From positions 1,612,001 through 1,676,000 of the forward strand of contig OZ220734.1 of assembly GCA_965116945.1 (NCBI GenBank): 64,000 nt of DNA, read 5' to 3'. The DNA comes from Plut-88900 sp965116945. GTDB taxonomy: Bacteria > Chloroflexota > Dehalococcoidia > Plut-88900. Within the stretch, counting starts at the first letter, position 1. Every line of letters begins with the position of its first letter. A program made the position numbers and the translations under genes. This document shows, one piece after another, positions 44,840-53,777 of this stretch. The notes below the pieces were generated by a model. That model saw only the letters and a list, made by a program, of their open reading frames with translations, was not told the DNA's origin and did no database searches.

Positions 44840-45832
44840 ATGAAATACGGAGTTGGAATTGTGAGCAATTTGCCACTGCCCCGGGTGGTGGAGCAGGTGA
44901 AGCTGGCGGAAGACCTGGGCTACGAAAGCGTGTGGCTTATCGACTCCCAGCTGACATGTCGGGAGCTTTACGTAACGCTTACTGCCTGTGCCCTGGCGAC
45001 GTCTCGAATCAAGCTGGCGGCGGGAGTCACGGCGCCGCGTACCCGACATGCGAGCGTTACGGCGGGGGCCTTTGCAACGCTGCATGACATTGCGCCGGGC
45101 AGGTTGATACTGGGGATGAGTGTTGGGAACACGTTGGTGAACAGCATCGGGGCGAAGAGGTCAACCATCGCATCACTGGAGGAATACACGGAGAAGGTCA
45201 GGGGGTTGTTGGGGGGTGGGGAGGTGGAGTTCGGGAAAGGGGTTAGGAACGGCGTCAACTACCTGGAGGGGCCAACGGGGATACCGATATACTTCGCGGT
45301 GTCCGGTCCGAGGATTACGAGGTCTGCGGGGCGGGTGGCGGATGGCGTTTTGCTGCACTACGGAGCGGTGCCGTCACAGGTGAAGGACGGTATGGATCTA
45401 GTGAGCGAGGGGGAGTCGGAGGCAGGGAGGGAGTCGGGTGTGGTGAAGAGAGCGGCGTGGGTGATAACGTCGGTGGCGAAGGACGGGGCGGTGGCGCGAT
45501 CGCATGTGCAGGGTCGGGTGTTGACGATGTTACACATGGTGGACAAGAGTCGGTTCAGCGAAGAGGAAAGGGACGCGATTGCGGTGTTCAAGAGGGACTA
45601 CAACTTTGCCAGCCTGGGTGGGGCGGAGAAGCCGCCGGTGCCGGGGCTGGACCCGTTCATAGACAGGTTTGCGGTTGCTGGGGATGCGGGGGAGGTGAAA
45701 GAGAAAGTTGCGGCACTGGCGGATATGCCAGGAATCGAGGAGGTGGTGATCACGCTGCCGGGCTCGGGTGGACCTTATCCTTCATTTGAGCAGATTGTTG
45801 AGGGCTTTGCGGAAGCGTTGTTCGGGGGGTGA
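44840..45832 (+). CDS. LLM-class flavin-dependent oxidoreductase (luciferase-like)
   Basis: A 330-residue TIM-barrel flavin enzyme of the bacterial luciferase-like family; MKYGVGIVSNLPLPRVVEQVKLAEDLGYESVWLIDS, IKLAAGVTAPRTRH and PGRLILGMSVGN are diagnostic, and the wording is nearer to the F420/FMN methylene-H4MPT reductase-like (Mer-like) branch. Either FMN or F420 may be the cofactor. Its position after the diiron pair suggests a shared oxidative pathway. The 3' half shows high local GC but intact coding. Confidence 0.85.
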   Translation: MKYGVGIVSNLPLPRVVEQVKLAEDLGYESVWLIDSQLTCRELYVTLTACALATSRIKLAAGVTAPRTRHASVTAGAFATLHDIAPGRLILGMSVGNTLVNSIGAKRSTIASLEEYTEKVRGLLGGGEVEFGKGVRNGVNYLEGPTGIPIYFAVSGPRITRSAGRVADGVLLHYGAVPSQVKDGMDLVSEGESEAGRESGVVKRAAWVITSVAKDGAVARSHVQGRVLTMLHMVDKSRFSEEERDAIAVFKRDYNFASLGGAEKPPVPGLDPFIDRFAVAGDAGEVKEKVAALADMPGIEEVVITLPGSGGPYPSFEQIVEGFAEALFGG

Positions 45833-45894
45833 CGGGGTGGGGGATGGGGCATGGCCTGGCAGAGGTGAAGGCTTTGACAGGTGTGGGCCACCTC

Positions 45895-45927
45895 CCGCTC
45901 ATAGTTCGAGAGCCTCAGCATGAGCGG
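45895..45927. repeat. Short hairpin repeat, CCGCTC...GAGCGG type
   Basis: Second clear copy of the 33-34 bp hairpin also found at 27628-27661: CCGCTCATAGTTCGAGAG through to TGAGCGG. It lies between convergent genes and could act in transcript termination. Confidence 0.6.
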
Positions 45928-45969
45928 CCCCACCCAGCGGGCAGATAGTAAGCAAAATTTCCGAATGCA

Positions 45970-46605
45970 CTACAGCACTTGGTAGACGTAGACTTTGTGG
46001 GAGACCTCGGGTTCGCCGTAAGGCAGGCTTTGGAAGTAGGCGGTCTCCGCCAGCAGGCGCCAGCGGCCCTGCCGGGAGAGTTCGTCCTGCTTGCGTCTGA
46101 AGTCTGACTCCACGGGTTCCTGGTGGAGCATGCTGAATATGATGATGCCTCCGGATCGGGTGATTCTCACGAGTTCGTCCAGGGAGGAGGGTGGGGCGTG
46201 GCCGACGGTGAGTACGCCCATCGCTACCACTCCGTCGAAGCATTCGTCGGGGAAGTCCAGGTGCTCCCCGAGGGCCATCTGTCGGGTGGCACGGTAGATT
46301 CCCTTGCTGGCGGCGACCTTGAGCATGCCCCTAGAGATGTCCAGGGCGGTGAGGTTGGAGTAGCCGAGTACGTGTAGGGCTTCGCCCAGGAGGCCGGTGC
46401 CTGAACCGGCGTCGAGGATGGGGGCAGAAGTGTCCAGAATGTGCCTGACAATCAGGCCGGTGACTACAGGCGGCATGCGGTAGCCGGAGGCGGCAAGGTC
46501 AGCGTCGTACTGGGTGGCCCAGGTGTCGTATTGCTCCAGCAGCTGCTCCTTGCTCTCCAGATTGTAGGCAGCGGAGAGCCGGCTTTGATGTTCGCTGATT
46601 TCCAT
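45970..46605 (-). CDS. SAM-dependent class I methyltransferase
   Basis: A 211-residue Rossmann-type methyltransferase. Motif I is ILDAGSGTGLLGEAL, followed by LTALDISRGML (adenosine-binding acidic residue), a LDFPDECFDGVVAMGVL motif and a late SGGIIIFSMLHQE strand. YDTWATQYDADLAASGYRMP at the N-terminus is typical of the Williams-Beuren/Mg-protoporphyrin-like small-molecule methyltransferases. ATG 46605 is preferred over 46617 because GAGGC lies six bases ahead of it. Acceptor unknown. Confidence 0.85.
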   Translation of the reverse strand: MEISEHQSRLSAAYNLESKEQLLEQYDTWATQYDADLAASGYRMPPVVTGLIVRHILDTSAPILDAGSGTGLLGEALHVLGYSNLTALDISRGMLKVAASKGIYRATRQMALGEHLDFPDECFDGVVAMGVLTVGHAPPSSLDELVRITRSGGIIIFSMLHQEPVESDFRRKQDELSRQGRWRLLAETAYFQSLPYGEPEVSHKVYVYQVL

Positions 46606-46790
46606 TTGTTGCCTCATTCATTACGGCTCGAGGTTAGTTGCAGGAGGACCTAATGAACCTCACCAATCAAGTGGGGTTTGTCCAACCCTCCGTACTGAAT
46701 CACGTCGGATGAACTTGTAGTGCAATCCTTTCCGCCCTCCCCAGATTCCTCGCGGGGCATCGGAATGCCAGTTTAGGGATGGCCTCCCGG

Positions 46791-48320
46791 TCAGGAGGGG
46801 TAGTCGGGGGAGTAGACGTTTCTTTGAAAGGCGTCGGCGGCACGGAGGACGGTGGCGTCCTCACCTGTACGCCCAACCAGCATCATTCCGATCGGAAGGC
46901 CTTCGGACATGCCACAGGGGACGGTGATAGCCGGGTGGCCGGTGATATCGAAGGGGGCTGTGTTGGGGATCATTTCCAGTGCTCTCGCGACATACTCTTC
47001 GCGGGAGGCGTCGGGGCCCGGGATCCTCGTGGCCTTGAGTGGGAGGGTGGGCATTAACAGGAGGTCAACGTCCTCAAAGGCCTGGTCGTAGGCGGCCTTC
47101 AGACTGCGGCCCAGATTCTGGGCCTTGGCGTAGTAACGCCCGTGATAGTCGTCGTGGAGATACTGGCCGAGGAGAATGACCATCTTGACGGTTTCCGAGA
47201 AGTCGTTGGCGCGGGTGCGGCGGCCCCGGGCGAAGGTGTCGAGGAGGCTCGTTGAATAGTGGCCCTTCCAGTTGGTGCCCATGCCGTTGTCTGAGACCAT
47301 CAGAAGGGTCAGGCCCTCGATACCGATGCCGTTCCATAAATGGACGCCGTCCTTGTGCCAGGGAACGGAAACGTTGGATACCTGCGCTCCCAGACTCCCG
47401 AAGGCCTCAGCCGACTTGCGGGTAATTTCGTCTACGTCCTCTTCGGAAAGGTCTTCTATTCCGAAACCCTCCTCCAAGACACCGATGCGGAGGCCCGAGA
47501 TCTCGCCGGAGAGGGCCCGGGAGTAGGGTTGGGACTGGAGGTTGGCATTCTGGCGAGGGTCCAGGCCGTCGGGGCCGGCGATGGCCTCAAGAAGGAGGGC
47601 GCAGTCGGCGGCAGAGCGGGCCATGGGGCCGGTGTGGTCCAGGGTGAGTTCGATGGGGAAGATGCCAGTGTATGGGACGAGGCCGTAGGTGGGTTTCAGG
47701 CCGTATATGCCGCACCAGCAGCCGGGGATGCGGATGGAGCCACCCTGGTCTCCGCCGATCGCCATGTCGACGTCGCCTGCACCGACGAGGGCCGCGCTGC
47801 CGCTGGAAGAGCCCCCTGCGCTGCGGGTCGGGTCGTAGGGGTTGTGGACGGGACCGGTGTCGGAGGTGTGACTTCCGCCAGAGATGCAGAGGCTTTCGCA
47901 TACGGCCTTTCCGAGAATCGTGCCTCCGGCATCAAGGATTCGGGTGACGATTGTGGCGTCGGAGTCGGGAACGTAGCCCTCCAGGACGGCGGTGCCATTC
48001 ATCATGGGAACACCGGCGACGGAAACGTTGTCCTTGATGGCAATTGTCTTGCCGGCCAATGGGCCTTCTGATGCACCCTTGATCTCGCTGCGCCAGTACC
48101 AGGCGTTCAGGGGGTTGTCCTGAGGGGAGGGGCGGTGCCCGGGGGTGCGGGGATACTTGACGGGAAGGGAGGGTTCGGGAAGCTGGTCGAGGCGTTCATA
48201 GGAGGCCATTATGGGGGCGATCAGGTCTTGGAAGGAATCCAGGTCTTCCTCGGAGAGTTCCATGCCGTAGGATTCGGCGATGGCGGCCAGGGTGTCGAGG
48301 GACGGGGGTCTTACGCGCAT
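46791..48320 (-). CDS. Amidase signature-family hydrolase
   Basis: A 509-residue amidase-signature enzyme with the Ser-cisSer-Lys triad: K96 in TIAIKDNVSVAGVP, cis-Ser in AGGSSSGSAALVG (171-173), and nucleophile S195 in GGDQGGSIRIPG. It hydrolyses a carboxamide to an acid and ammonia. ATG 48320 is chosen for its GGAGG five bases upstream; longer in-frame starts add unsupported residues. It lies downstream of a TRZ/ATZ-type deaminase on the same strand, suggesting catabolism of an N-containing compound. Confidence 0.9.
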   Translation of the reverse strand: MRVRPPSLDTLAAIAESYGMELSEEDLDSFQDLIAPIMASYERLDQLPEPSLPVKYPRTPGHRPSPQDNPLNAWYWRSEIKGASEGPLAGKTIAIKDNVSVAGVPMMNGTAVLEGYVPDSDATIVTRILDAGGTILGKAVCESLCISGGSHTSDTGPVHNPYDPTRSAGGSSSGSAALVGAGDVDMAIGGDQGGSIRIPGCWCGIYGLKPTYGLVPYTGIFPIELTLDHTGPMARSAADCALLLEAIAGPDGLDPRQNANLQSQPYSRALSGEISGLRIGVLEEGFGIEDLSEEDVDEITRKSAEAFGSLGAQVSNVSVPWHKDGVHLWNGIGIEGLTLLMVSDNGMGTNWKGHYSTSLLDTFARGRRTRANDFSETVKMVILLGQYLHDDYHGRYYAKAQNLGRSLKAAYDQAFEDVDLLLMPTLPLKATRIPGPDASREEYVARALEMIPNTAPFDITGHPAITVPCGMSEGLPIGMMLVGRTGEDATVLRAADAFQRNVYSPDYPS

Positions 48321-48485
48321 GAGGGCCTCCTTTTGGTCGGGTGAGAGGGCTTGCGGTGGTGGCATTATAGCGTGTGATTGCGCCCTACCCCACCTCCCCT
48401 CCCCCATTCCGCTCTTGAGACCCTTCGACTTCGCTAAGGGCGAGCGGAATGCCCCACCCACTTTAGGATGAACATAGAATGAGCG

Positions 48486-49856
48486 TTAGCTGGGGGTAAG
48501 GGTGAAGGGGAAGGGGACGTCTGGGTAGCGGTCGAGAAGTTTTCGCCAGGCCCGGGTCCCGACTTCCTGGGCGGCTTCGATGACGCGGGATTCGTCGATG
48601 GTGAGGACTTGGCGGTCCCGCATGATCCATTTGCCATCGATCATCACGGACTCCACGTCTCCGGCCTGGCCGTTGTGGACAAAGGCGGAGACGATGCGCA
48701 GGTTGGGGACCAGGTGAGCGCGGGCGGAGTTTATGATGAAGAGGTCGGCGTGCTTGCCCGGTTCAAGTGAGCCCACTTTTTCGTCGATGCGAAGGGCCCG
48801 GGCGGAACCCATGGTGGCCCAGTGGAGGACATCCTCGGGCATGGGATGCATCTGGGAGTTGCGGCGGACTCGTTCGTAGAAGACGCCGGAGCGGAGGACT
48901 TCGACCATGTCCTGGGTCATGTTGTCGGAGCCCATCGCGATATTGCAGCCTGCCGCCTCCAATTCCAGGACGGGAGCTGCCGTGGCCCGTCGGGCGGCGA
49001 TGGCCGGGTTGTTGGATATGTTCACCTTGCCCCAGCCGAGCATGGCGATTTCTGAACTGTCAACGTAGCGGTTGTGGGCGGTGAGGAGCCGGGGGGAGAG
49101 GAACTCGTTGGCGAAGAGGTAGTGGGTCGGGCGGGTGCCGTATATGCGGTGGATGGCGTTCATCTCCACCATGCTCTGGCAGAGGTGAATGGTGTAGCCG
49201 ATGTCGTATTTTTCTGCCATCTCCCTTACGGAGCGGAGCATTTGAGCCGAGCAGGACTCGGGGGTGCCGGGGGCGAGGAAACAGGTGATGCGTCCATAAG
49301 CTGCGCCATGCCAGTTCCTGATGAGGTCCTCGCTGTCCTGGAGCCGAGCTTCTCTTTTTTCGTCGGAATAGTCGTAATCGCCGCGTCGGGCGGGTCCCGG
49401 CTCGAGATCGTCGATGGCTTCGGACAGGACAAGACGAAGGCCGGTACTGGCAAGGGCGTGGGCGTAGGATGCGGTGCCCTTGCCTATTTCCAAGACGGCG
49501 GTGGCGCCGCTCTTGATCGACTCCAGTGCCCCCAGGGTGACCATTGCAAGGGTCTCCTCGGGGGAAAGGATGTCCCGGATGTCCTCGGGATGTTGCAGAG
49601 TGTTGGGGTAACCCGTATCTTCCAGGATGCCTCGACCCACGGTGCGCATCAGGTGGGTGTGGGCGTTGATCAGTCCCGGAAACACGGTCTTGCCCCGGCA
49701 GTTGACCTGCTCGGCGTCGGGGAACTGTGAGAGGAGGTCGGGGGTGGGGCCCAGGGCGGCGATGCGGCCTTTATCGACCGCCAGGGCTGCGTCGTACAGG
49801 ACTTCGCGGTCGGGGTTACTGGTGACTAAAGTTGCATTTGTCAAAAGGATAGACAT
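48486..49856 (-). CDS. TRZ/ATZ-type amidohydrolase (chlorohydrolase/cytosine deaminase-like)
   Basis: A 456-residue amidohydrolase of the subtype III mononuclear metal group. Ligands: HTH in FPGLINAHTHLMR, His in YTIHLCQS, His in LLTAHNRYVD and Asp in MGSDNMTQDM. The C-terminal composite domain (VGSLEPGKHADLFIIN) is typical. Relatives deaminate or dechlorinate s-triazines, S-adenosylhomocysteine, guanine or related heterocycles. It precedes the amidase gene on the same strand, and a TauE/SafE gene diverges from it. Confidence 0.9.
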   Translation of the reverse strand: MSILLTNATLVTSNPDREVLYDAALAVDKGRIAALGPTPDLLSQFPDAEQVNCRGKTVFPGLINAHTHLMRTVGRGILEDTGYPNTLQHPEDIRDILSPEETLAMVTLGALESIKSGATAVLEIGKGTASYAHALASTGLRLVLSEAIDDLEPGPARRGDYDYSDEKREARLQDSEDLIRNWHGAAYGRITCFLAPGTPESCSAQMLRSVREMAEKYDIGYTIHLCQSMVEMNAIHRIYGTRPTHYLFANEFLSPRLLTAHNRYVDSSEIAMLGWGKVNISNNPAIAARRATAAPVLELEAAGCNIAMGSDNMTQDMVEVLRSGVFYERVRRNSQMHPMPEDVLHWATMGSARALRIDEKVGSLEPGKHADLFIINSARAHLVPNLRIVSAFVHNGQAGDVESVMIDGKWIMRDRQVLTIDESRVIEAAQEVGTRAWRKLLDRYPDVPFPFTLTPS

Positions 49857-49934
49857 GGTATTTGGATTCTACCCGGTTAGAGGAGGTGTTGGAACCTCTA
49901 TCAAGTTTCCACTACAGGAGTGGCTGTTCAGCTA

Positions 49935-50690
49935 ATGCTACTCTCAGGGCCCGAGCTGGCCTTTGCGATGGGGGTGGTATTCCTGAGCTCGGCTGTGGCG
50001 GGGGTGGTGGGGTTTGGGATGGGGATGATGCTGTCGCCATTGCTGCTGCTGGTGCTGGAGCCGCAACCGGTGGTACTGGCGGTAAACACCCTGTCATTTG
50101 TCGGCCTGGCGATGATCGGGGTACGGAATCGGGAAGATGTTTCCAGGGAATCGGGATGGACGCTGGTGGTCTCGGGCCTGTGCGGAGTACCGCTGGGACT
50201 TCTGGTGCTGGAGACCCTGGCCCCCGACACCCTCAAGCTCATGATAGGGGCAGTAATAGTTGTGCTCGCGGCGGTGAGCCTGTCCAGGAAAAGGGTGCCG
50301 ATACCAAAGTCGAGGGTATCGGATGCGGCGTTCGGCTTCAGCGGGGCGGCGCTGGTTACGGGGTTGGGGGTTGGGATTCCGATTGTGGCGTGGCACCTTT
50401 TCAACAGGGGCTACGACGGCAAGACGATCCGGGCTACGATAGCGGTGTACTACGCGTTGGCGGCTGTGCTGGCGATAGTTTTGTACTTGATATTCGGCAT
50501 TTACACGGGAGAGCGGTGGCTGCTCAACCTGATGCTTCTGCCGGCCACGCTGGCCGGGTTCTGGGTAGCGTCCCGGTTGGTAGGGAGGATGAAGGAGTCG
50601 ATGTTGAGGTTTGCGGTTGTTGCAGTCATAATCATCTCCGGCCTGACGCTGCTGATAAGGGAACTGATTGACCGATTCAGCGAGGCTTAG
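49935..50690 (+). CDS. TauE/SafE family membrane transporter
   Basis: A roughly 251-residue membrane protein with about eight hydrophobic segments; SAVAGVVGFGMGMMLSPLLLL is the family repeat motif of TauE/SafE (DUF81), and the second half has VTGLGVGIPIVAWHLFNRG. These proteins export sulfite, sulfoacetate or other organic anions. ATG 49935 is preferred; a GTG at 49920 in the same frame overlaps the GGAG box and cannot use it. It may head the following co-directional cluster (43 bases to the PIG-L gene). Confidence 0.85.
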   Translation: MLLSGPELAFAMGVVFLSSAVAGVVGFGMGMMLSPLLLLVLEPQPVVLAVNTLSFVGLAMIGVRNREDVSRESGWTLVVSGLCGVPLGLLVLETLAPDTLKLMIGAVIVVLAAVSLSRKRVPIPKSRVSDAAFGFSGAALVTGLGVGIPIVAWHLFNRGYDGKTIRATIAVYYALAAVLAIVLYLIFGIYTGERWLLNLMLLPATLAGFWVASRLVGRMKESMLRFAVVAVIIISGLTLLIRELIDRFSEA

Positions 50691-50733
50691 GGCTCAAAAT
50701 CAACAAAATTTCCAACCAAGAGGTAACTGGAGC

Positions 50734-51447
50734 ATGGAAGACGATATCAAGCCTAAGAGAGGGATGGTTATAGTGGCCCATCCCGATGATGCGGAATGGA
50801 GTTGTTCGGGCACGGTGGCCAAGTGGTGCAAGGAAGGCATGGATGTGGTCTATGTCATTTGCACCAACGGCAACAAGGGGACGGACGTGCCGGAGATTAA
50901 CAACCAGCAGCTGGCCGAGATGAGGAGGCAGGAGCAGCGTGACGCGGCAGACGTACTGGGCGTGAGGGACGTGATTTTCCTGGACTATGAAGATGCCATG
51001 CTCACCCCTTCCCTTGAGCTCCGGAAGGACATTTCGAGGGAGATCAGGAGGCACAGGCCCGACGTTCTTATTTCTCCATGCCCTGTTCGCAATTTCAATC
51101 ACGGAGACTACATCGGGCATCCGGACCACATTGCAGTGGGAGAAGCAACGATGTCGGCGGTGTATCCGGCTGCTCGGGACCGGCTCACGTTCCCCGACCT
51201 GTTGGACGAGGGTTTCGAGCCTCACAAGGTTGCCCAACTGCTGGTGATGGACCGTGGCGAAGATGTCAACGTCGTAGTAGATGTCACGGATACGATCGAT
51301 ACGGCTATTGAATCCCTGAAGCAGCACAGGAGCCAGGTGAAGCCGGAGGATGCTGAGAAATATATGCGGCTGTGGAGGAGTGAGAACGGCAAACCGAACG
51401 GAATCGAGTATGCCGAGGTGTTCAGGGGATTCAACATCAGGGACTAG
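50734..51447 (+). CDS. PIG-L/LmbE-family deacetylase
   Basis: A 237-residue zinc-dependent N-deacetylase-fold protein. The active-site motif is VIVAHPDDAEWSCSGT (HPDDAE at 16-21, Asp as general base) and the distal His motif is IGHPDHIAVGEA. Relatives deacetylate GlcNAc-type substrates in mycothiol, bacillithiol and GPI synthesis, but many act on other N-acyl compounds. The ATG 50734 start matches the family; the longer frame overlaps the TauE gene. Two phosphotriesterase paralogs follow within 30 bases. Confidence 0.88.
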   Translation: MEDDIKPKRGMVIVAHPDDAEWSCSGTVAKWCKEGMDVVYVICTNGNKGTDVPEINNQQLAEMRRQEQRDAADVLGVRDVIFLDYEDAMLTPSLELRKDISREIRRHRPDVLISPCPVRNFNHGDYIGHPDHIAVGEATMSAVYPAARDRLTFPDLLDEGFEPHKVAQLLVMDRGEDVNVVVDVTDTIDTAIESLKQHRSQVKPEDAEKYMRLWRSENGKPNGIEYAEVFRGFNIRD

Positions 51448-51476
51448 CATCAGGGGGTACTAGCCGGGGGCAATAT

Positions 51477-52547
51477 ATGAATGGTGAAAGCCTCGTGGGA
51501 AAAGTTCAGACGGTCCTGGGACCGATAGACCCGGATGAGCTCGGGGTTACGATGACCCATGAACACCTACTGGTTTCTACGGTCGGGGTGTACAAGGAGC
51601 CGACCGAGGCCAGCCTTCGGGCGAAATGGGAAGCTCCATTCAGCATTGAGATCCTGGGCTGGCTTCTCCACGGCAGGGGGATAAACAAGGACAACTCCAA
51701 GCTGGACCACATCCCGACGATCATCGAAGAGGTGAACCTCTACAAGCAGTTCGGAGGTTCCGCCCTCGTAGATGCCACGAGCCAAGGACTGGGTCGGGAC
51801 CCGATTGGGCTGACGCGCATATCCCGTGCGACGGGAGTGAACATAATCATGGGGTCGTCATTCTATGTCGGGGTGACGCATCCGGCGGACATGGACGATA
51901 GGAGCGAGGAATCGCTAACCGAACAGATTGTCGGAGACGTGGTGAGGGGGGTGGGGGACACGGGGATAAAGTCGGGGGTGATGGGGGAGGTGGGGTGCAC
52001 GTGGCCCCTGCGCCCAAACGAACAGAAAGTGCTAAGGGCCACGGCTAGAGCCCAGGGGAAAACTGGGGCGCCCATTCTGATACACCCGGGTCGGAACCAG
52101 TCGAGCCCTGCGGAAATTATGTCGATCCTGCTGGAAGCAGGCGCGGACCCCAAGCGGGTAATTGTCGGGCACCTGGACCGTACAATCTTCGACAAGAAGC
52201 TGCTGAAGGACCTGGCGGAGACCGGATGCTTCCTTGAGTACGATGTGTTTGGGCAGGAAACGTCGTTGTACCCGGCGGCTCCGCATATAGACATGCCCAA
52301 CGACGGCCAGCGGCTCAACATGCTGGCCTGGCTCATAAGCGAGGGTCACGGGAGTCAGCTACTCGTCTCCCATGACATCGCCAGGAAGAACCGACTGGTT
52401 AAGTATGGGGGTCACGGGTACTGCTACTTCCTTGAGTATATGGTGCCGCGGATGCGGATCAAAGAGTTCGAGGAAGAAAGCATACGGCAGATTCTGATCG
52501 ACAATCCGAAGAGGGCGTTGACGTTCTCGGAGCCGGCAGAGGCGTGA
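51477..52547 (+). CDS. Phosphotriesterase-family metal hydrolase (paralog 2)
   Basis: A 356-residue PHP/phosphotriesterase-family barrel. Ligands HEH (H28, H30), the bridging Glu in GEVGCTWPL, His in LIHPGRNQ, His in GHLDRTIF and Asp in VSHDIARKN. It differs from paralog 1 mainly in the N-terminal 60 residues. It is nearly superimposable on the next gene, so the pair is a tandem duplication. Lactonase or esterase activity is the usual role; a lactone or acyl compound could then pass to the downstream enoyl-CoA hydratase. Confidence 0.88.
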   Translation: MNGESLVGKVQTVLGPIDPDELGVTMTHEHLLVSTVGVYKEPTEASLRAKWEAPFSIEILGWLLHGRGINKDNSKLDHIPTIIEEVNLYKQFGGSALVDATSQGLGRDPIGLTRISRATGVNIIMGSSFYVGVTHPADMDDRSEESLTEQIVGDVVRGVGDTGIKSGVMGEVGCTWPLRPNEQKVLRATARAQGKTGAPILIHPGRNQSSPAEIMSILLEAGADPKRVIVGHLDRTIFDKKLLKDLAETGCFLEYDVFGQETSLYPAAPHIDMPNDGQRLNMLAWLISEGHGSQLLVSHDIARKNRLVKYGGHGYCYFLEYMVPRMRIKEFEEESIRQILIDNPKRALTFSEPAEA

Positions 52548-52639
52548 CAGGGCTCGTCAGTCGGTCTGTTCGAGCTGAATGGAAACTGCTTCAGATAGCC
52601 TTAACGGGTGGGCGCGGGAGCCAGTAGGGTGTTGTGGGT

Positions 52640-53725
52640 ATGAATGGGGACAGCCAGGTTGGGAAGGTGCAGACGGTGCTGGGTGCCATTGAATCGGAGT
52701 CTCTAGGCGTGACCATGACCCACGAGCACCTTCTGTCAACATTCGAAGAGGTCCTGGCTTCTCCGGAGGAAGCGAGCCGAAGGGCGCTATATGAGGAGCC
52801 TTTCAGCATGGACTTGCTGGGACAGTTCTATCATGGGCAGGCTGACAACAAGTCTAACTTCAAACTGGACGACATTACTACCATCATAGAAGAGGTTGGA
52901 CTTTACAAGCAGTTTGGCGGACAGGCGCTGGTGGATGCCACGAACATTGGTCTGGGTCGGGACCCGACAGGTCTTGCGCGCATATCCCGGGCCACTGGGG
53001 TGCACGTGATCATGGGATCGTCCTTCTATGTCGGGGCGACCCATCCGGCCGATATGGATGATCGGAACGAGGAGTCGCTTACCGAGCAGATTGTTGGGGA
53101 GGTGGTGCGGGGGGTGGGGAGCACGGGAATAAAGTCGGGGTTGATGGGGGAGGTGGGGTGTTCATGGCCGTTGCAACCCAACGAGCGGAAAGTGTTGAGG
53201 GCCACGGCTCGGGCGCAGAGGCTAACAGGGGCGGCGATATTGATTCATCCGGGAAGAGATGAAAGGGCTCCCGGAGAGATCATGCAGGTACTTCTGGATG
53301 CGGGTGCAGACCTAAATCGGGTGATTGTCGGGCATCTGGACCGGACGATATTCGATAAGAAGGCCTTGAAGGATCTGGCGAAGACAGGGTGCTTCCTGGA
53401 GTATGACTTCTTCGGGGAAGAGGCCTCGTATTTTCCGTCGGCGCCGCAGATAGACATCATGAATGATGCCCATCGGCTAAGCAGGATGTCGTGGCTGATA
53501 GGCGAGGGGCACGGGGGTCAACTTCTGGTGTCGCATGACATAGCAAGGAAGAGCCAATTGGTAAGGAACGGTGGACAGGGATACTGCTATTTCCTCGAGT
53601 ATATAGTCCCGCGGATGCGGGCCAGGGGCTTTAGTGAGGAGGATATCCATCGGATACTGGTAGAGAACCCCAGACGCGCGTTAACATTCGTGGAACCTGT
53701 GGAAGTTCACGGGCAACGCGAGTAG
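52640..53725 (+). CDS. Phosphotriesterase-family metal hydrolase (paralog 3)
   Basis: A 361-residue tandem duplicate of the preceding gene; long stretches such as DRTIFDKK, YCYFLEY and VPRMR are shared. All metal ligands are kept (HEH, GEVGCSWPL, LIHPGR, GHLDRT, SHDIARKS). ATG 52640 is chosen over GTG 52634 because it aligns with the start of paralog 2 (MNGDSQVGKVQTVLG). Divergence is mostly in the N-terminal loop and LGQFYHGQADNKSNF region that lines the substrate pocket, consistent with altered specificity. Confidence 0.88.
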   Translation: MNGDSQVGKVQTVLGAIESESLGVTMTHEHLLSTFEEVLASPEEASRRALYEEPFSMDLLGQFYHGQADNKSNFKLDDITTIIEEVGLYKQFGGQALVDATNIGLGRDPTGLARISRATGVHVIMGSSFYVGATHPADMDDRNEESLTEQIVGEVVRGVGSTGIKSGLMGEVGCSWPLQPNERKVLRATARAQRLTGAAILIHPGRDERAPGEIMQVLLDAGADLNRVIVGHLDRTIFDKKALKDLAKTGCFLEYDFFGEEASYFPSAPQIDIMNDAHRLSRMSWLIGEGHGGQLLVSHDIARKSQLVRNGGQGYCYFLEYIVPRMRARGFSEEDIHRILVENPRRALTFVEPVEVHGQRE

Positions 53726-53777
53726 TAGCCACACTGCTCTGACTGAATAACCGGGAGATACATGCAAGAGGAACCAG

